Below, one piece after another: positions 52,823 through 61,973 of a stretch of 64,000 nt of DNA; positions within the stretch are counted from its first letter, which is position 1, and every line of letters starts with the position of its first letter. This stretch comes from Caldilineaceae bacterium. Its GTDB lineage: Bacteria > Chloroflexota > Anaerolineae > Caldilineales > Caldilineaceae. Below the pieces are notes generated by a model. That model saw only the letters and a program-made list of their open reading frames with translations, was not told where the DNA came from and did no database searches. A program made the translations under genes and the position numbers. The stretch spans positions 97,138 to 161,137 of the forward strand of contig JADLDO010000006.1 in the NCBI GenBank assembly GCA_020846635.1, read 5' to 3'.

Positions 52823-54130
52823 ATGTCTGTAGGTCTGGCTTCTGCCAACAAGATGAGCGCCGGTGTTACGAGTGCTAAGATTACGGAAGTGGAGCGTATT
52901 TTGCTCGTAGTCCCCTTTGTGGATCGCGTGCGGCGCGAGATGGAGCGGGCGCGTATTCATACGTGGTCGGAAGTCGAGGTGATCCGCGTTGTCACTGATG
53001 CCGGAGTGGTCGGCTATGGCGAGACGCTCCAGAACTATACGTGGGGGCGCGTCAACCTCGCCGAACGGGTGATTGGCCGCTCGCCCTTTAGCCTGATGTG
53101 GGATGACAGCCTGGGCAGCGGGTTGCAGATGGCGCTTTTGGACGCAGCGGGAAAATTGGCCGGTGTGCCCGCCTACCAACTACTGGGTCAGAAGGTGCGC
53201 GATTGGTGTCCTATCTCCTTTTGGGATCACGACATGTCGCCGGAGAAGTATGAAATTGAGGTCAAGAAGTCCGTAGAACTTGGCTATACCTGCATGAAGA
53301 TCAAGGCGCGCCCCTGGTTCGATGTCTATGAAACCATCGAGCGCATGAGCGCGGCGACCCCTGACTACTTTAGCATCGATGCCGACTGGAACGATTTTCT
53401 GCTCAACGTTTCCAACGCTGTGCCGGTGCTGCGTAAGTTGGAGGAGGATTTCCCCAAGATTAAGATCTATGAGGGGCCGATCCAGGCTGATGATGTGCCA
53501 GGGAACAAACTGCTGCGCTCGCAGATTCGCACCGCTACCGCTCATCATTTTGGCAGCGTGCCAGGGCGCACAGCGATTGGTGAAGGTTACTGCGATGGCT
53601 TTGTGATTGGGGGCGGTTTGAGCCGTGTGATCGCAGATGGACATTCCTCGGCGATGGCGAATATGCCTTTCTTCCTGCAATTGGTCGGCACTGGCTTGAC
53701 AACACTGAGCGCCTTGCATCTTGGAGCCGTGTTGAGCCATGCCCAATGGCCCGCCATCACCTGCCATGAACTCTACTCGCACTCGCTGCTAGCGGAGCGG
53801 ATTGAAGTTGTTGGCGGCTATGCGCGCGTGCCGGAAGCGCCAGGGCTGGGGATGGAGATTGACGAGGCGGCACTTGCCAAATACCGTGTTGAGGAGGCTG
53901 ACCTATCTCTGCCCAAGCGGTTGGTCAAATACAGTCGCACCAATGGGGTCAATGTCTATTTTGCCGACAATTCGCATAGCACTGCGCCGATGTGGCAATA
54001 CTTCCGCCAGGCCAATCAGCCGCTCTTTGAGCGCGGCGTGAAAACTGAACTGCTCGACGATGACGGCAGCCCCGCGTTCGCTGACCTGCACAAGCAGGCC
54101 TTGATCGCGCCCGTGTTAAGCCGCCAATGA
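52823..54130 (+). CDS. Enolase-superfamily dehydratase/racemase (MR/MLE type)
   Basis: A 435-aa protein with the capping domain (residues 1-130) and a TIM-barrel domain. The K-x-K general-base motif is TCMKIKARPW. Downstream acidic metal ligands are expected in FSIDADWNDF and IKIYEGPI, with GRTAIGEGYCDGFVIGGGLS after them; the third metal ligand is not clear. Such enzymes dehydrate sugar acids (for example fuconate, rhamnonate, galactarate). The start at 52823 follows AAAGGAATCGAG; an ATG at 52781 lies within the repeats. With the aldolase and SDR genes downstream it suggests acid-sugar breakdown. Confidence 0.9.
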   Translation: MSVGLASANKMSAGVTSAKITEVERILLVVPFVDRVRREMERARIHTWSEVEVIRVVTDAGVVGYGETLQNYTWGRVNLAERVIGRSPFSLMWDDSLGSGLQMALLDAAGKLAGVPAYQLLGQKVRDWCPISFWDHDMSPEKYEIEVKKSVELGYTCMKIKARPWFDVYETIERMSAATPDYFSIDADWNDFLLNVSNAVPVLRKLEEDFPKIKIYEGPIQADDVPGNKLLRSQIRTATAHHFGSVPGRTAIGEGYCDGFVIGGGLSRVIADGHSSAMANMPFFLQLVGTGLTTLSALHLGAVLSHAQWPAITCHELYSHSLLAERIEVVGGYARVPEAPGLGMEIDEAALAKYRVEEADLSLPKRLVKYSRTNGVNVYFADNSHSTAPMWQYFRQANQPLFERGVKTELLDDDGSPAFADLHKQALIAPVLSRQ

Positions 54131-54188
54131 AGAGCACCCACATAGAAACCTAGAAGTATAGCGTGAAGAATTAGGATGCACGCAACCG

Positions 54189-54265
54189 GAAGATGACTCG
54201 CGCAGAGACGCTGAGAAGAAACCTCTGAATGCTCTGCGCCTCAGCGTCTCCGGGCGAGAATCTTC
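54189..54265. repeat. AGAGACGC-type intergenic palindromic repeat, copy 1
   Basis: A 77-bp near-palindrome. The left arm (54189-54215) is GAAGATGACTCGCGC then AGAGACGCTGAG; the right arm (54240-54265) is the near-complement. The same AGACGC-rich design is seen at 61974-62054. Such elements are common in intergenic DNA of several environmental phyla. Confidence 0.75.
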
Positions 54266-54322
54266 TCCATATCGTCCGACAACAACTATCTTGCTATGAC
54301 CCCAACTTTGAAAGGCAGAATG

Positions 54323-55114
54323 ATGCGTACCAATATCTTGCGCGAAAAGCTAAAGAGCGGTGAACCAACGTTATCGACCCATATTCATTCCACATGGCCC
54401 TCGGTTGTAGAGGCTATCGGCCATGCGGGTCTATATGATTATGTGGAATTTGTGGCCGAATATGCACCCTATACGCTGCATGACCTGGACAATCTATGTC
54501 GCGCGGCGGAGGTTGTCAATATTGATATGATGATCAAGATTGACTATGACACCCACCAGTTTGTCGCCCAAAAAGCGATTGGCTCAGGCTTCACCTCTGT
54601 GCTATTCGCCGACTGTCACAATGTGGAAGAAGCGCGCCATTGTGTGCAGTCGGTGCGTCCCGATACGCTGACCGATGGCGGTATGCATGGGGTAGGTACG
54701 CGCCGCTTCACCTACATGGGCTATGGCGGCACGCAAGCCTATGTCGATCATCTGCGCGATATCGTGGTGATGTTGATGATTGAGAAGAAGAGCGCGGTGG
54801 ATGAACTGGAGGCAATTCTCGACATCCCTGGCGTGGATATGGTGCAGTGGGGCGGCTCCGACTACAGCATGAATATCGGCAAGCCCGGCCAGCGCAACAT
54901 TCCAGAGATCAAGGAAGTGGAGAAGTACGTGATTGAAACCTGTATCAAAAAGGGCGTGCGTCCCCGCGCCGAGATTGGCAAGCCGGAGGATGCGAAGGAG
55001 TACCTGGATATGGGCGTGAAAGATTTTAGTATTGGTACTGACCTTTTCATTCTTTACCAATGGCTCAAAGACAATGGGAAAGCGTTGAAAGATCTCGTCT
55101 ACGCTGCCAAGTAA
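54323..55114 (+). CDS. HpcH/HpaI aldolase-family protein (divergent)
   Basis: A 263-aa TIM-barrel class II aldolase-like protein, normally releasing pyruvate from 2-keto-3-deoxy acids. Recognisable parts are YVEFVAEYAPYTLHDLDNLC (base region), SVLFADCHNVEEARHCVQSV and VQWGGSDYSMNIGKPGQ. Where usual members have Arg in a VRP-type segment this one has Lys (MMIKIDYDTH). It follows the dehydratase gene, so a role in cleaving the dehydrated acid is inferred. ATG at 54323 is used because of AAAGGCAG upstream; ATG at 54320 is adjacent. Confidence 0.85.
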   Translation: MRTNILREKLKSGEPTLSTHIHSTWPSVVEAIGHAGLYDYVEFVAEYAPYTLHDLDNLCRAAEVVNIDMMIKIDYDTHQFVAQKAIGSGFTSVLFADCHNVEEARHCVQSVRPDTLTDGGMHGVGTRRFTYMGYGGTQAYVDHLRDIVVMLMIEKKSAVDELEAILDIPGVDMVQWGGSDYSMNIGKPGQRNIPEIKEVEKYVIETCIKKGVRPRAEIGKPEDAKEYLDMGVKDFSIGTDLFILYQWLKDNGKALKDLVYAAK

Positions 55115-55144
55115 GTCGCCAAGTAACCATAAGGAAGTGAATCT

Positions 55145-55954
55145 ATGGATTTAGGATTGCAGGGGCAAGTGGCTGTCGTGGTCGGTGCGGCGAGTGGTAT
55201 CGGGCGCGCTATCGCCTCGGCTTTTGCTGCGGAAGGGGCACGCGTGGTGCTGGCAGACCGCGCCGCCACCGTGACGGAGACAGCGGCGGAAGTGGCGAGC
55301 CTCTATGGGATACAGGCGTTGGGTGTGGTGGCGGATGTAACCGATTTCGCTGCCATGCAGGGAGCCGCCACGATGGTTGACGAGGCCTTTGGGGGCGCGG
55401 AGCATTTGGTCTATGCGGCGGGGATGGGGTCAGGCAAGGGGGGCTTTCCTTTTTGGAATCTACAGCCGAGTGATTGGCCGCGTGTTCTGGAAGTGAACTT
55501 GCAGGGCGCGGTCCATACGGCCCATGCCTTCGTGCCTGGCTTTGTGGAGCGGCAGCGCGGTTCGTGGCTTTTGATTGCCTCGGTGGCGGGCCAAATTGGT
55601 TCGCAGACCGATCCTCCCTACAGTGCGGCCAAAGCGGGCATGATCAACTTTGCCCAATGCGCGGCCAAAGACCTTGCGCCCTATAATGTGCGTGTCAATG
55701 TGCTGAACCCTGGCATGGTTGCCACGCCGCTCAATCGTGGCGTGTGGGAAGGGCAGATGCAGAACTTGCCCCCAGAGCAGCGGGTGGATTTCGAGACTTG
55801 GGGCGCGCAGAAGATTGCTAAGGTTGTGCCGCTCAACCGCTGGCAGACACCGGAAGATATGGGGGATATGGCGGTGTTCCTGGCATCGCATCGCGCCAAC
55901 AATGTGACAGGGCAATGTGTCAACGTCGATGGCGGCTTTGTGATGCACTCATAG
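55145..55954 (+). CDS. Short-chain dehydrogenase/reductase
   Basis: A 269-aa classical SDR. Cofactor motif VGAASGIGRAIASAF with Asp in VLADRAAT; catalytic Ser-Tyr-Lys in IASVAGQIGSQTDPPYSAAK; C-terminal NNVTGQCVNVDGGFV is complete. AAGGAAG precedes the ATG. It is 30 nt after the aldolase gene and probably in the same operon, supplying an oxidation step of the pathway. Confidence 0.94.
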   Translation: MDLGLQGQVAVVVGAASGIGRAIASAFAAEGARVVLADRAATVTETAAEVASLYGIQALGVVADVTDFAAMQGAATMVDEAFGGAEHLVYAAGMGSGKGGFPFWNLQPSDWPRVLEVNLQGAVHTAHAFVPGFVERQRGSWLLIASVAGQIGSQTDPPYSAAKAGMINFAQCAAKDLAPYNVRVNVLNPGMVATPLNRGVWEGQMQNLPPEQRVDFETWGAQKIAKVVPLNRWQTPEDMGDMAVFLASHRANNVTGQCVNVDGGFVMHS

Positions 55955-55976
55955 CGGCATAGCAGTCACCGGATGG

Positions 55977-57737
55977 TTAGGAACTCTGCTGCGTGATATG
56001 CAGAACCCAGTCGCGTGAATCGGGCAGTGAGAAGGAGAGCGGGCTTCCCCCCGTGACGGGTGGCAATGTCGTTGACTTGCCGCTTTGGGGATCGAACCTT
56101 TGGACGTTGTATGTACCATCGGGCAGTGGCAGCGTGAAATCGCCTCCTGCCGCGGCATACACCACATACTCTTTGCCCAGATCGGCAAGGAGATAGACCC
56201 GTTTGCCATCCTCAATCAGTGCGTTGTGGGGGGCCATCTTCCAATAGGGGATTTGGTTGGTTGTCCAGAAATCAACCAAATGCTTGATATCCTGGTACTC
56301 TGCGGCGTCATGCCAGTGTGCCGTCATGAGGACGCGGCCCCGTTCGCCCTGGGGGCCATCGTTGAAGAAACGTCCGTCTCCTGCCGAGGCATAGCCGCCA
56401 CCGATGACCGTACCCCACAGCGCATTGCGATGGAGTGTTTGAGTGAGCGTAATTGTCCGCGTCTCGCCGATGTAGCCGTACTCATCGTTCACCACCGGCA
56501 TCTCATGACCACGGTTCTGCACAATGCTGTAGTTGCCCCACTGGTCACCGAACTTGAATTGGCCGTTGCGTACGCCATATTGCACGATGGCATGAACAGG
56601 CCATGAACTGGCAAAGTAGGAGAACTTGCCGCCAGCCGTTCCCCCCGTTTGATTGTGGATGGACAAGGCGCGGTAGGCATCCCCCTCTACCATCCACGGA
56701 TCTTCGCTGTGTACAATCTCCCCCATCGTGTCCCAATAGGCTTGGTCTTTCGCGGTATATTCCCACTCATTGCTAAGACACCAGATCACATTGGGGAAGG
56801 CCGCATAGCGCGCCAGAATATAGCGCAGATACCGTTCGTCTTGAAGCTGCGTGCCAAAGGCCAAGTCGCTATTGGTGAAAAGCAGCAGATCAGCCACCAT
56901 CCCCTGCGACTCAAGATAGCGGATCACATCATCCAACCGCTGCCAGTACCGAATATCCAAGCGGTCATGGTCATTGTCCACGAAGGGGAGAGCCGTGGGG
57001 TAGAAATCGGCCTTAGAGTAGAAACCGGGTTCCTCCTGGGAGCCGGGAGCCCCCCACGGATGGACGAGCATACGCACTTTGTTGATGCCAAATTGCTTGG
57101 CGTTCTCCACGGCTACCTGCCAAACCGCTTTCTCGCTTGTGTCTGCACATGCAGTGCGTACGATTTCATAATAGGTGGTTCCCATCATGAAATAGCGTTC
57201 GCCATTGTCATAGACAAAGCTTGTGGGGTAGGCCGGATCTCGTCTTACAAAGCCTGTTTGGGCAGAAGATGCCGCTGTCACCGTAAAGGAGCCGCTTTGC
57301 GTAAGGCCGGAGTCGGCGGGCGTCGAACTGATTTTGTATGACCAATGGCCCGGTGCGGGCGGCGTGAAGCGTACCCGAAAACGCTTGCCCCCATCCCAAA
57401 AGCCCCGCACCGTTTTTTGCGCACCGGCGGGGCCGCTGAATTGGGCGGTGATCGTGACATCGGTATAGGGGTTGCGAAAATTTCGGGCCGCATTGAGGGC
57501 TAGTTCGTGCATCTGCCATTGCACCGGCTGGGGTGTCTCCGCAGAAGCAGCCGCCTGCGGCTGCTTCTGCTCTGTATGATCTGCCCGGCACTTCTCCGCT
57601 GATTCAAGACGTAGATGGGGCGTCAGACTGAAAAAGAGCAGCAGCACAAGCAGACTGCCCGCAAATGGCTTCCAGTTGGCCGACAATCGGCCAACTGGGT
57701 GAATCAACTTTTTCATGTGATTAAGCATGTTCGGCAT
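55977..57737 (-). CDS. Secreted DUF5060/DUF4038 glycoside hydrolase with C-terminal Collagen_bind_2-type domain
   Basis: A 586-aa exported enzyme. An N-terminal hydrophobic helix (WKPFAGSLLVLLLFFSLTPH) is the signal or anchor. A beta-sandwich DUF5060 domain (about 70-155: FWDGGKRFRVRFTPPAPGHW) precedes a TIM-barrel DUF4038 domain (about 165-480) with FVRRDPAYPTSFVYDNGERY and WCLSNEWEYTAKD, whose Asn-Glu pair fits a catalytic acid in clan A glycosidases. The C-terminus (SFSLPDSRDWVLHITQQSS) is of the putative collagen-binding type. GGAGGAGGG precedes the ATG. Substrate unknown. Confidence 0.87.
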   Translation of the reverse strand: MPNMLNHMKKLIHPVGRLSANWKPFAGSLLVLLLFFSLTPHLRLESAEKCRADHTEQKQPQAAASAETPQPVQWQMHELALNAARNFRNPYTDVTITAQFSGPAGAQKTVRGFWDGGKRFRVRFTPPAPGHWSYKISSTPADSGLTQSGSFTVTAASSAQTGFVRRDPAYPTSFVYDNGERYFMMGTTYYEIVRTACADTSEKAVWQVAVENAKQFGINKVRMLVHPWGAPGSQEEPGFYSKADFYPTALPFVDNDHDRLDIRYWQRLDDVIRYLESQGMVADLLLFTNSDLAFGTQLQDERYLRYILARYAAFPNVIWCLSNEWEYTAKDQAYWDTMGEIVHSEDPWMVEGDAYRALSIHNQTGGTAGGKFSYFASSWPVHAIVQYGVRNGQFKFGDQWGNYSIVQNRGHEMPVVNDEYGYIGETRTITLTQTLHRNALWGTVIGGGYASAGDGRFFNDGPQGERGRVLMTAHWHDAAEYQDIKHLVDFWTTNQIPYWKMAPHNALIEDGKRVYLLADLGKEYVVYAAAGGDFTLPLPDGTYNVQRFDPQSGKSTTLPPVTGGSPLSFSLPDSRDWVLHITQQSS

Positions 57738-57798
57738 GTGAAGCCCTCCTCCGGCTGCTCGCGGCCTCGCTAGATGGCATCACTTTGATCGTTCCTGG

Positions 57799-59604
57799 CT
57801 ACATCTGGTGCGGAACCGCTGTGGTTGTGTTATGGCTCCTGCGCTGCGGATCTGCCCATTTTCTGAACAAATAGACCCCCGCGACAATCGCGCCCACGGT
57901 TGCGACACCGGCGAGATAAGCGAACAGGATATGTCTACCGCTCAGTCTTGTCGGCATCAGGCCGCGCAGGTAGGTCAGCGGCGTTTGGCGCGGTGGATTG
58001 GGGTTAACGAGGAAGTTTGTGAGAATGGTGGCTTCTGCCTCTGTGATTCCCAAATTGGGCATTGCCGAGTACATGGTATCGAAGCGTGGCTCTTGAATGT
58101 GATCCTTGACCCACAGGCGTATACGATCCATTCCTTCTGTGGCTCTCAATTCCTCGCGTGCGGCTGTCCAGGAGACATAGGGCTCTGTATCCATCTTGTC
58201 GATTTCTGCCAGGACAGCCAGATAGGTATCGGTGTTGAGCCGCGCTTGCAGCCGCTCGACCAGCGCGGCTTCTTCCAGGTTGGGCCCTGCCGAGCCACCA
58301 TATCCCCAATGATCGCCGACAGAGTGGCATCCGGCGCAGCCCTTCTCGATAAAGAGCGCCGAGCCATTTTCCACTTGAACGGTGGTATAGGGGTATCCCT
58401 GCGCGGGATCGTAGGTCGCTTTGAGAATCGGTGTCTCACCGGCAGCGTTGGGCATCAGGGGTGAAAAATACAACCCGTCCGGCCCGAACGCAACCCCCGT
58501 CACAGCCTGATACTCGTCGCCCCGGTATTTCACAAAATATTGGGGGATGTCGACCATTTGGTTTTCCTCTAGCCCATATTTCAACATCATAATGCCGGGT
58601 GTCTTGCTCCCATCCGCGTCAAAGGCGGACAGGCCAACATAGAAGGTCTGCGTATAGTCAGGGGGAAAAAATGAGCCGGTTGCAGAGAGGTAATCCATCT
58701 GCACCGGGGCCAAGCTGGGGACGAATACGTAGGCGGCGTTGGTAGCAATGGTCTTGTCGCTGCCATTCCACTTATAGTTGGTGCCGGCATGGATCTCGAG
58801 AAAGCGATCGATATTCTGCCCGTTGTCTGCAACAAAAACGCGATCATCCACGATCTTAAGCCCGAATGGATTACGCAGCCCATAGGCCCAGATATAGTTT
58901 CTTGCCTTTTGGATATCGTCGTCCTGGTAGAATGGGTTGTCGGGTACTGGCTTGCCATCCAGCGTCATGCGAATCAACTTGCCATGCATATAGTCCAGAT
59001 TCTGCGTCAACTGTGGCTGCCACGCCTCACCAACACTTACATAGAGCAAGCCATTGTTGATCTGGCAAGGGCCAATGTGATGTGCCAAGCCACTTTCGTA
59101 GGGCAGAAAAACATCTGTAAAAGCAAGTTGGCTAGCAGGCTTGATCGAAAAGGTCTGGGGTTCGGCCTGGAAGCGCATGATGTTGTTGCGCAAGGTGCCA
59201 TGCTCATCTTCGTAGGCGAAGGTCGCGAAGACATAGCCATGTTCAGGCTCCAGGCAAATACCAGCCAAACCCACTTGGCCTTGTCCACTCGGCAATTCCT
59301 GGCGCGGGTGTACGTACATGAAGTCTTCAGCAAACGTATAGATGGAACGGTCGTTTGTCACGACCTTGATCGTTCCTCTCACCTCGGTGACGAAGTAGAG
59401 GGGATCCTTTGGGTTTGGGCCGGGATTGGGGACAAATGCAATTGCGCTGGGGAATTGGTAGCCCGTGGTATCAATCGCCAACGCAAAGCCTGCTTCGACT
59501 GCCCAATTCTGCTGCCAGTCAAAGGGTTCGACCTGTGCAAACGCGTGAGCCACGAAAAAAAGGCCGGCGAGCAAGGCCAGCAAAAGGGAATGTACAACTT
59601 TCAT
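57799..59604 (-). CDS. Membrane-anchored quinoprotein sugar dehydrogenase fused to a cytochrome c domain
   Basis: A 601-aa exported protein. After the signal peptide (about 1-23) comes a six-bladed beta-propeller of the soluble PQQ glucose/sorbosone dehydrogenase class (FVPNPGPNPKDPLYFVTEVR, HIGPCQINNGLLYVSVGEAW, WAYGLRNPFGLKIVDDRVFV). At about 410-540 a cytochrome c domain is fused, with heme-binding CAGCH and a possible Met ligand in SAMPNLGITE. A transmembrane helix near the C-terminus (ILFAYLAGVATVGAIVAGVY) anchors it. It probably passes electrons from sugar oxidation to the respiratory chain. GGAGAG precedes the ATG. Confidence 0.85.
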   Translation of the reverse strand: MKVVHSLLLALLAGLFFVAHAFAQVEPFDWQQNWAVEAGFALAIDTTGYQFPSAIAFVPNPGPNPKDPLYFVTEVRGTIKVVTNDRSIYTFAEDFMYVHPRQELPSGQGQVGLAGICLEPEHGYVFATFAYEDEHGTLRNNIMRFQAEPQTFSIKPASQLAFTDVFLPYESGLAHHIGPCQINNGLLYVSVGEAWQPQLTQNLDYMHGKLIRMTLDGKPVPDNPFYQDDDIQKARNYIWAYGLRNPFGLKIVDDRVFVADNGQNIDRFLEIHAGTNYKWNGSDKTIATNAAYVFVPSLAPVQMDYLSATGSFFPPDYTQTFYVGLSAFDADGSKTPGIMMLKYGLEENQMVDIPQYFVKYRGDEYQAVTGVAFGPDGLYFSPLMPNAAGETPILKATYDPAQGYPYTTVQVENGSALFIEKGCAGCHSVGDHWGYGGSAGPNLEEAALVERLQARLNTDTYLAVLAEIDKMDTEPYVSWTAAREELRATEGMDRIRLWVKDHIQEPRFDTMYSAMPNLGITEAEATILTNFLVNPNPPRQTPLTYLRGLMPTRLSGRHILFAYLAGVATVGAIVAGVYLFRKWADPQRRSHNTTTAVPHQM

Positions 59605-59727
59605 TGAGTAGCCTCTCCAACCTCATACAGTGATGAAAACATTAATGTGGCGGCATGAGAAAAGCTGCCTGCTTTGGAAGATCGCCCTGTGCGCGTCCTT
59701 GCTGAAGTCGATCCATGCTGCGTCATA

Positions 59728-59761
59728 GCATGCGACCTTCGCCGGAAGGGCATGCTTTTAG
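59728..59761 (+). terminator. Terminator-like hairpin with no obvious upstream gene
   Basis: AGCATGC (59728-59734) pairs with GCATGCT; inner CCTTC pairs with GAAGG around a GCCG loop. A TTTTA tail follows on the plus strand. Confidence 0.5.
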
Positions 59762-59783
59762 CTGGTTTCGTACATCGCTTGAC

Positions 59784-59799
59784 TGTGACCACGGTCACA
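59784..59799. promoter_or_regulatory. CRP/FNR-type operator, perfect TGTGA-N6-TCACA
   Basis: Both half-sites match the CRP consensus exactly, and pairing continues one base further on each side. It lies between the sugar dehydrogenase gene (minus) and the Gfo/Idh/MocA gene (plus), so it could control either by carbon status. Regulator identity is inferred. Confidence 0.55.
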
Positions 59800-60110
59800 G
59801 CCTACTGAATCAAAGCGCTGCTTGCTGGGCTAACAGCCCTTACTCTAGCACCTTCTGGTTACGTACCTGGTTACAAGAGGAGTTAAAGTGGGTTACAAAT
59901 CTGTGCGCTTGGCTAGCATGTGGCCGTTGCCTGGCACCTGTTCATCCACGCATCATCCAATTACGCATTACCCGATGCCAAATCACAACGCCTGAGAGAA
60001 AATCTGCTAAGATAACGCAAACAGATCACATCCGCACTCCCCAATCTATATCTGTAACATGACATCTGTAAGTAAGAGCTATTATCAAGGCATGTAAGCA
60101 AGGAGAAGTA

Positions 60111-61136
60111 ATGCAACCGATTCGACTGGGCGTTATTGGTGCCGGCCTCATTTGGCTTCGCCGCCATCAGCCCACGCTCGCAACTTTACAGGACGCGTTT
60201 ATCCCTGTAGCGTTTGCAGACCCCAGTGCAGAGCGGCGCACGCAAGCCGCCGCGGCGTATCCCAATGCAACGATTGTATCCGACTATCAGGAACTGCTGG
60301 CGCTGCCGCAAGTGGACGCTGTCTTGGTCTTGACGCCGATTGTGCTGAATGCCCCGGTTGCGCTGGCGGCGCTGCGAGCGGGCAAGGATGTCATCATGGA
60401 AAAGCCCATCGCGCGGTCGGTGGCGGAAGCGGCGCATTTGTTGGCGACGGCAGAGGCAGCCGGCAGGCGGCTCTATGTGCTAGAGCAGATGGGCTATCGC
60501 CGCGCCGACGAGATGGTGGCAGAGCTTATTGCCTCCGGCGAAATTGGCGATCTCGTCATGTGGGAGCGGGTGGAACACATGGAAGGCGACAAGGAGTTGG
60601 GACCGATGAGCTTTGCCTCGACCCCCTGGCGCAAGGAAGCCAACTTCCCGCTGGGCACGCTCTTTGACGGGGGTATCCATGTGATTGCCGGACTCACCAA
60701 GATCTTTGGCCGCCCGGAGCGTGTTTGGGCCACAGGCAAGAAGTTGCGTCCAGAGTATGGCGAGTTTGACCATGTGGCGATGCTCTTTCATTATGCCAAT
60801 GGCAGCACAGGCATGTTGAGCCACTCCAGCTATCTCTCCCCCGACCAGAATCATTTCACGGTCTACGGCACAAATGGGACGATAGTGGTGGAGTGGAAGC
60901 GGCTGCTGGTGCGTAAAAGTGGTCAAGAGGCGCGCGTGGTCGAACTGCCTGAAGAAGATGCGAATGTGAACATGTGGCACGCGCTGGAGAAGGCCTTTCA
61001 TGAGGGACATTCGCCCTTTTACACAGGGACAAAGGCAATGCAGGATGTGCTGATCTTGGAGAAGGTCGATCTGGCGATCCACCAAAACCAGGTGATGGCG
61101 TTGACCGAAGAAGATTTACTGGTCAAGCCTATATAG
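60111..61136 (+). CDS. Gfo/Idh/MocA-family oxidoreductase
   Basis: A 341-aa NAD(P)-dependent oxidoreductase. Rossmann motif RLGVIGAGLIWLRRHQPTLA at the N-terminus, then the complete EKP catalytic motif in VIMEKPIARSVAEAAHLL. The C-terminal domain contains FDGGIHVIAGLTKIFGRPE. AGGAGAAG lies before the ATG. It is 67 nt upstream of the RraA-like gene. Likely oxidises a sugar or inositol derivative. Confidence 0.94.
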   Translation: MQPIRLGVIGAGLIWLRRHQPTLATLQDAFIPVAFADPSAERRTQAAAAYPNATIVSDYQELLALPQVDAVLVLTPIVLNAPVALAALRAGKDVIMEKPIARSVAEAAHLLATAEAAGRRLYVLEQMGYRRADEMVAELIASGEIGDLVMWERVEHMEGDKELGPMSFASTPWRKEANFPLGTLFDGGIHVIAGLTKIFGRPERVWATGKKLRPEYGEFDHVAMLFHYANGSTGMLSHSSYLSPDQNHFTVYGTNGTIVVEWKRLLVRKSGQEARVVELPEEDANVNMWHALEKAFHEGHSPFYTGTKAMQDVLILEKVDLAIHQNQVMALTEEDLLVKPI

Positions 61137-61202
61137 AACATTGAAGTGAATGTATTTTTGCACAGTTAGATCATCCAGCCCTTAATCTGAATGGAGCCAA
61201 AG

Positions 61203-61949
61203 ATGGATCAGGCGCAGCAACTATCACAGCAGCAGATGTTAGAAGAGTTAAAGAACTTTGACACCCCCTCCATTACCAATGTGGTGGCAACCTATCCGAA
61301 CAGTTCTACTTGTCTGGGTCTCTACAATCCGTGGACCGAAAATTGGTACACCGACCAGACAATCCGCTGTATGTATCCTGAGTTGGGGCGCATAGTGGGC
61401 TATGCCGTCACTTGTGTCTATGGGCTGCCTGACCCGAATTACAACCGCCTGACCTTTGCCGACGTGATTGATGCGCTGGACGCAATGCCCAAGCCGACGA
61501 TCTTGGTACTTCAGCAGAAGTTCCCGCCGGAGATTGCGGGCAAGGTGGGGCTGGCAGGGGGCAACATGGTTTCGGCGATGAAGGCGATTGGCTGCGTCGG
61601 CTTGATCTCCAACGGGCCATCGCGCGATCTGGATGAGATCCGGCCTATGAAGTTCCAATACATGCTGACAGGTGCCACTGCCGGTCATGGCGCGCAGGCG
61701 GTGCAGGCGATCAACACGCCAGTATCGGTCGGCGGCATGGATGTAGCGCCGGGTGAGATCATCCACATGGATGAGAATGGCGCGGTCAAATTTCCTGCTG
61801 ATAAGCTGGAGGCTGTGCTGACGAATGTCCGCAAGTTGCAGAAGGAAGAGGAAGCGCGCATGTCTGCCTTGCAAAATGCCAAATCGGCGGCGGAAATCCG
61901 CGCAATCCTGAGCGGGCATGCCTATGGGAGCCAAATCAAGAAGGCGTAA
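61203..61949 (+). CDS. RraA-like protein (4-hydroxy-4-methyl-2-oxoglutarate aldolase / dimethylmenaquinone methyltransferase family)
   Basis: A 248-aa protein of the RraA/HMG aldolase fold. FDTPSITNVVATYPN at the N-terminus and LISNGPSRDLDEIRPMKFQY in the centre match the substrate- and metal-binding regions, where the Arg-Asp pair is expected. Family members are either pyruvate aldolases or regulators of RNase E; aldolase is favoured here because of the metabolic neighbours and extra N- and C-terminal segments. The start at 61203 follows GGAG by 6 nt; ATG at 61191 overlaps that site. Confidence 0.9.
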   Translation: MDQAQQLSQQQMLEELKNFDTPSITNVVATYPNSSTCLGLYNPWTENWYTDQTIRCMYPELGRIVGYAVTCVYGLPDPNYNRLTFADVIDALDAMPKPTILVLQQKFPPEIAGKVGLAGGNMVSAMKAIGCVGLISNGPSRDLDEIRPMKFQYMLTGATAGHGAQAVQAINTPVSVGGMDVAPGEIIHMDENGAVKFPADKLEAVLTNVRKLQKEEEARMSALQNAKSAAEIRAILSGHAYGSQIKKA

Positions 61950-61973
61950 GCAGCCTGTTCGGTAGGCAGAAAG

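Larger units (their letters stand above)
59605..60110. other. Divergent intergenic region with CRP-like site and orphan terminator
   Basis: 505 bp without a gene. It holds a terminator-like hairpin (59728-59761) and a perfect TGTGA-N6-TCACA site (59784-59799). Nothing else recognised. Confidence 0.6.
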
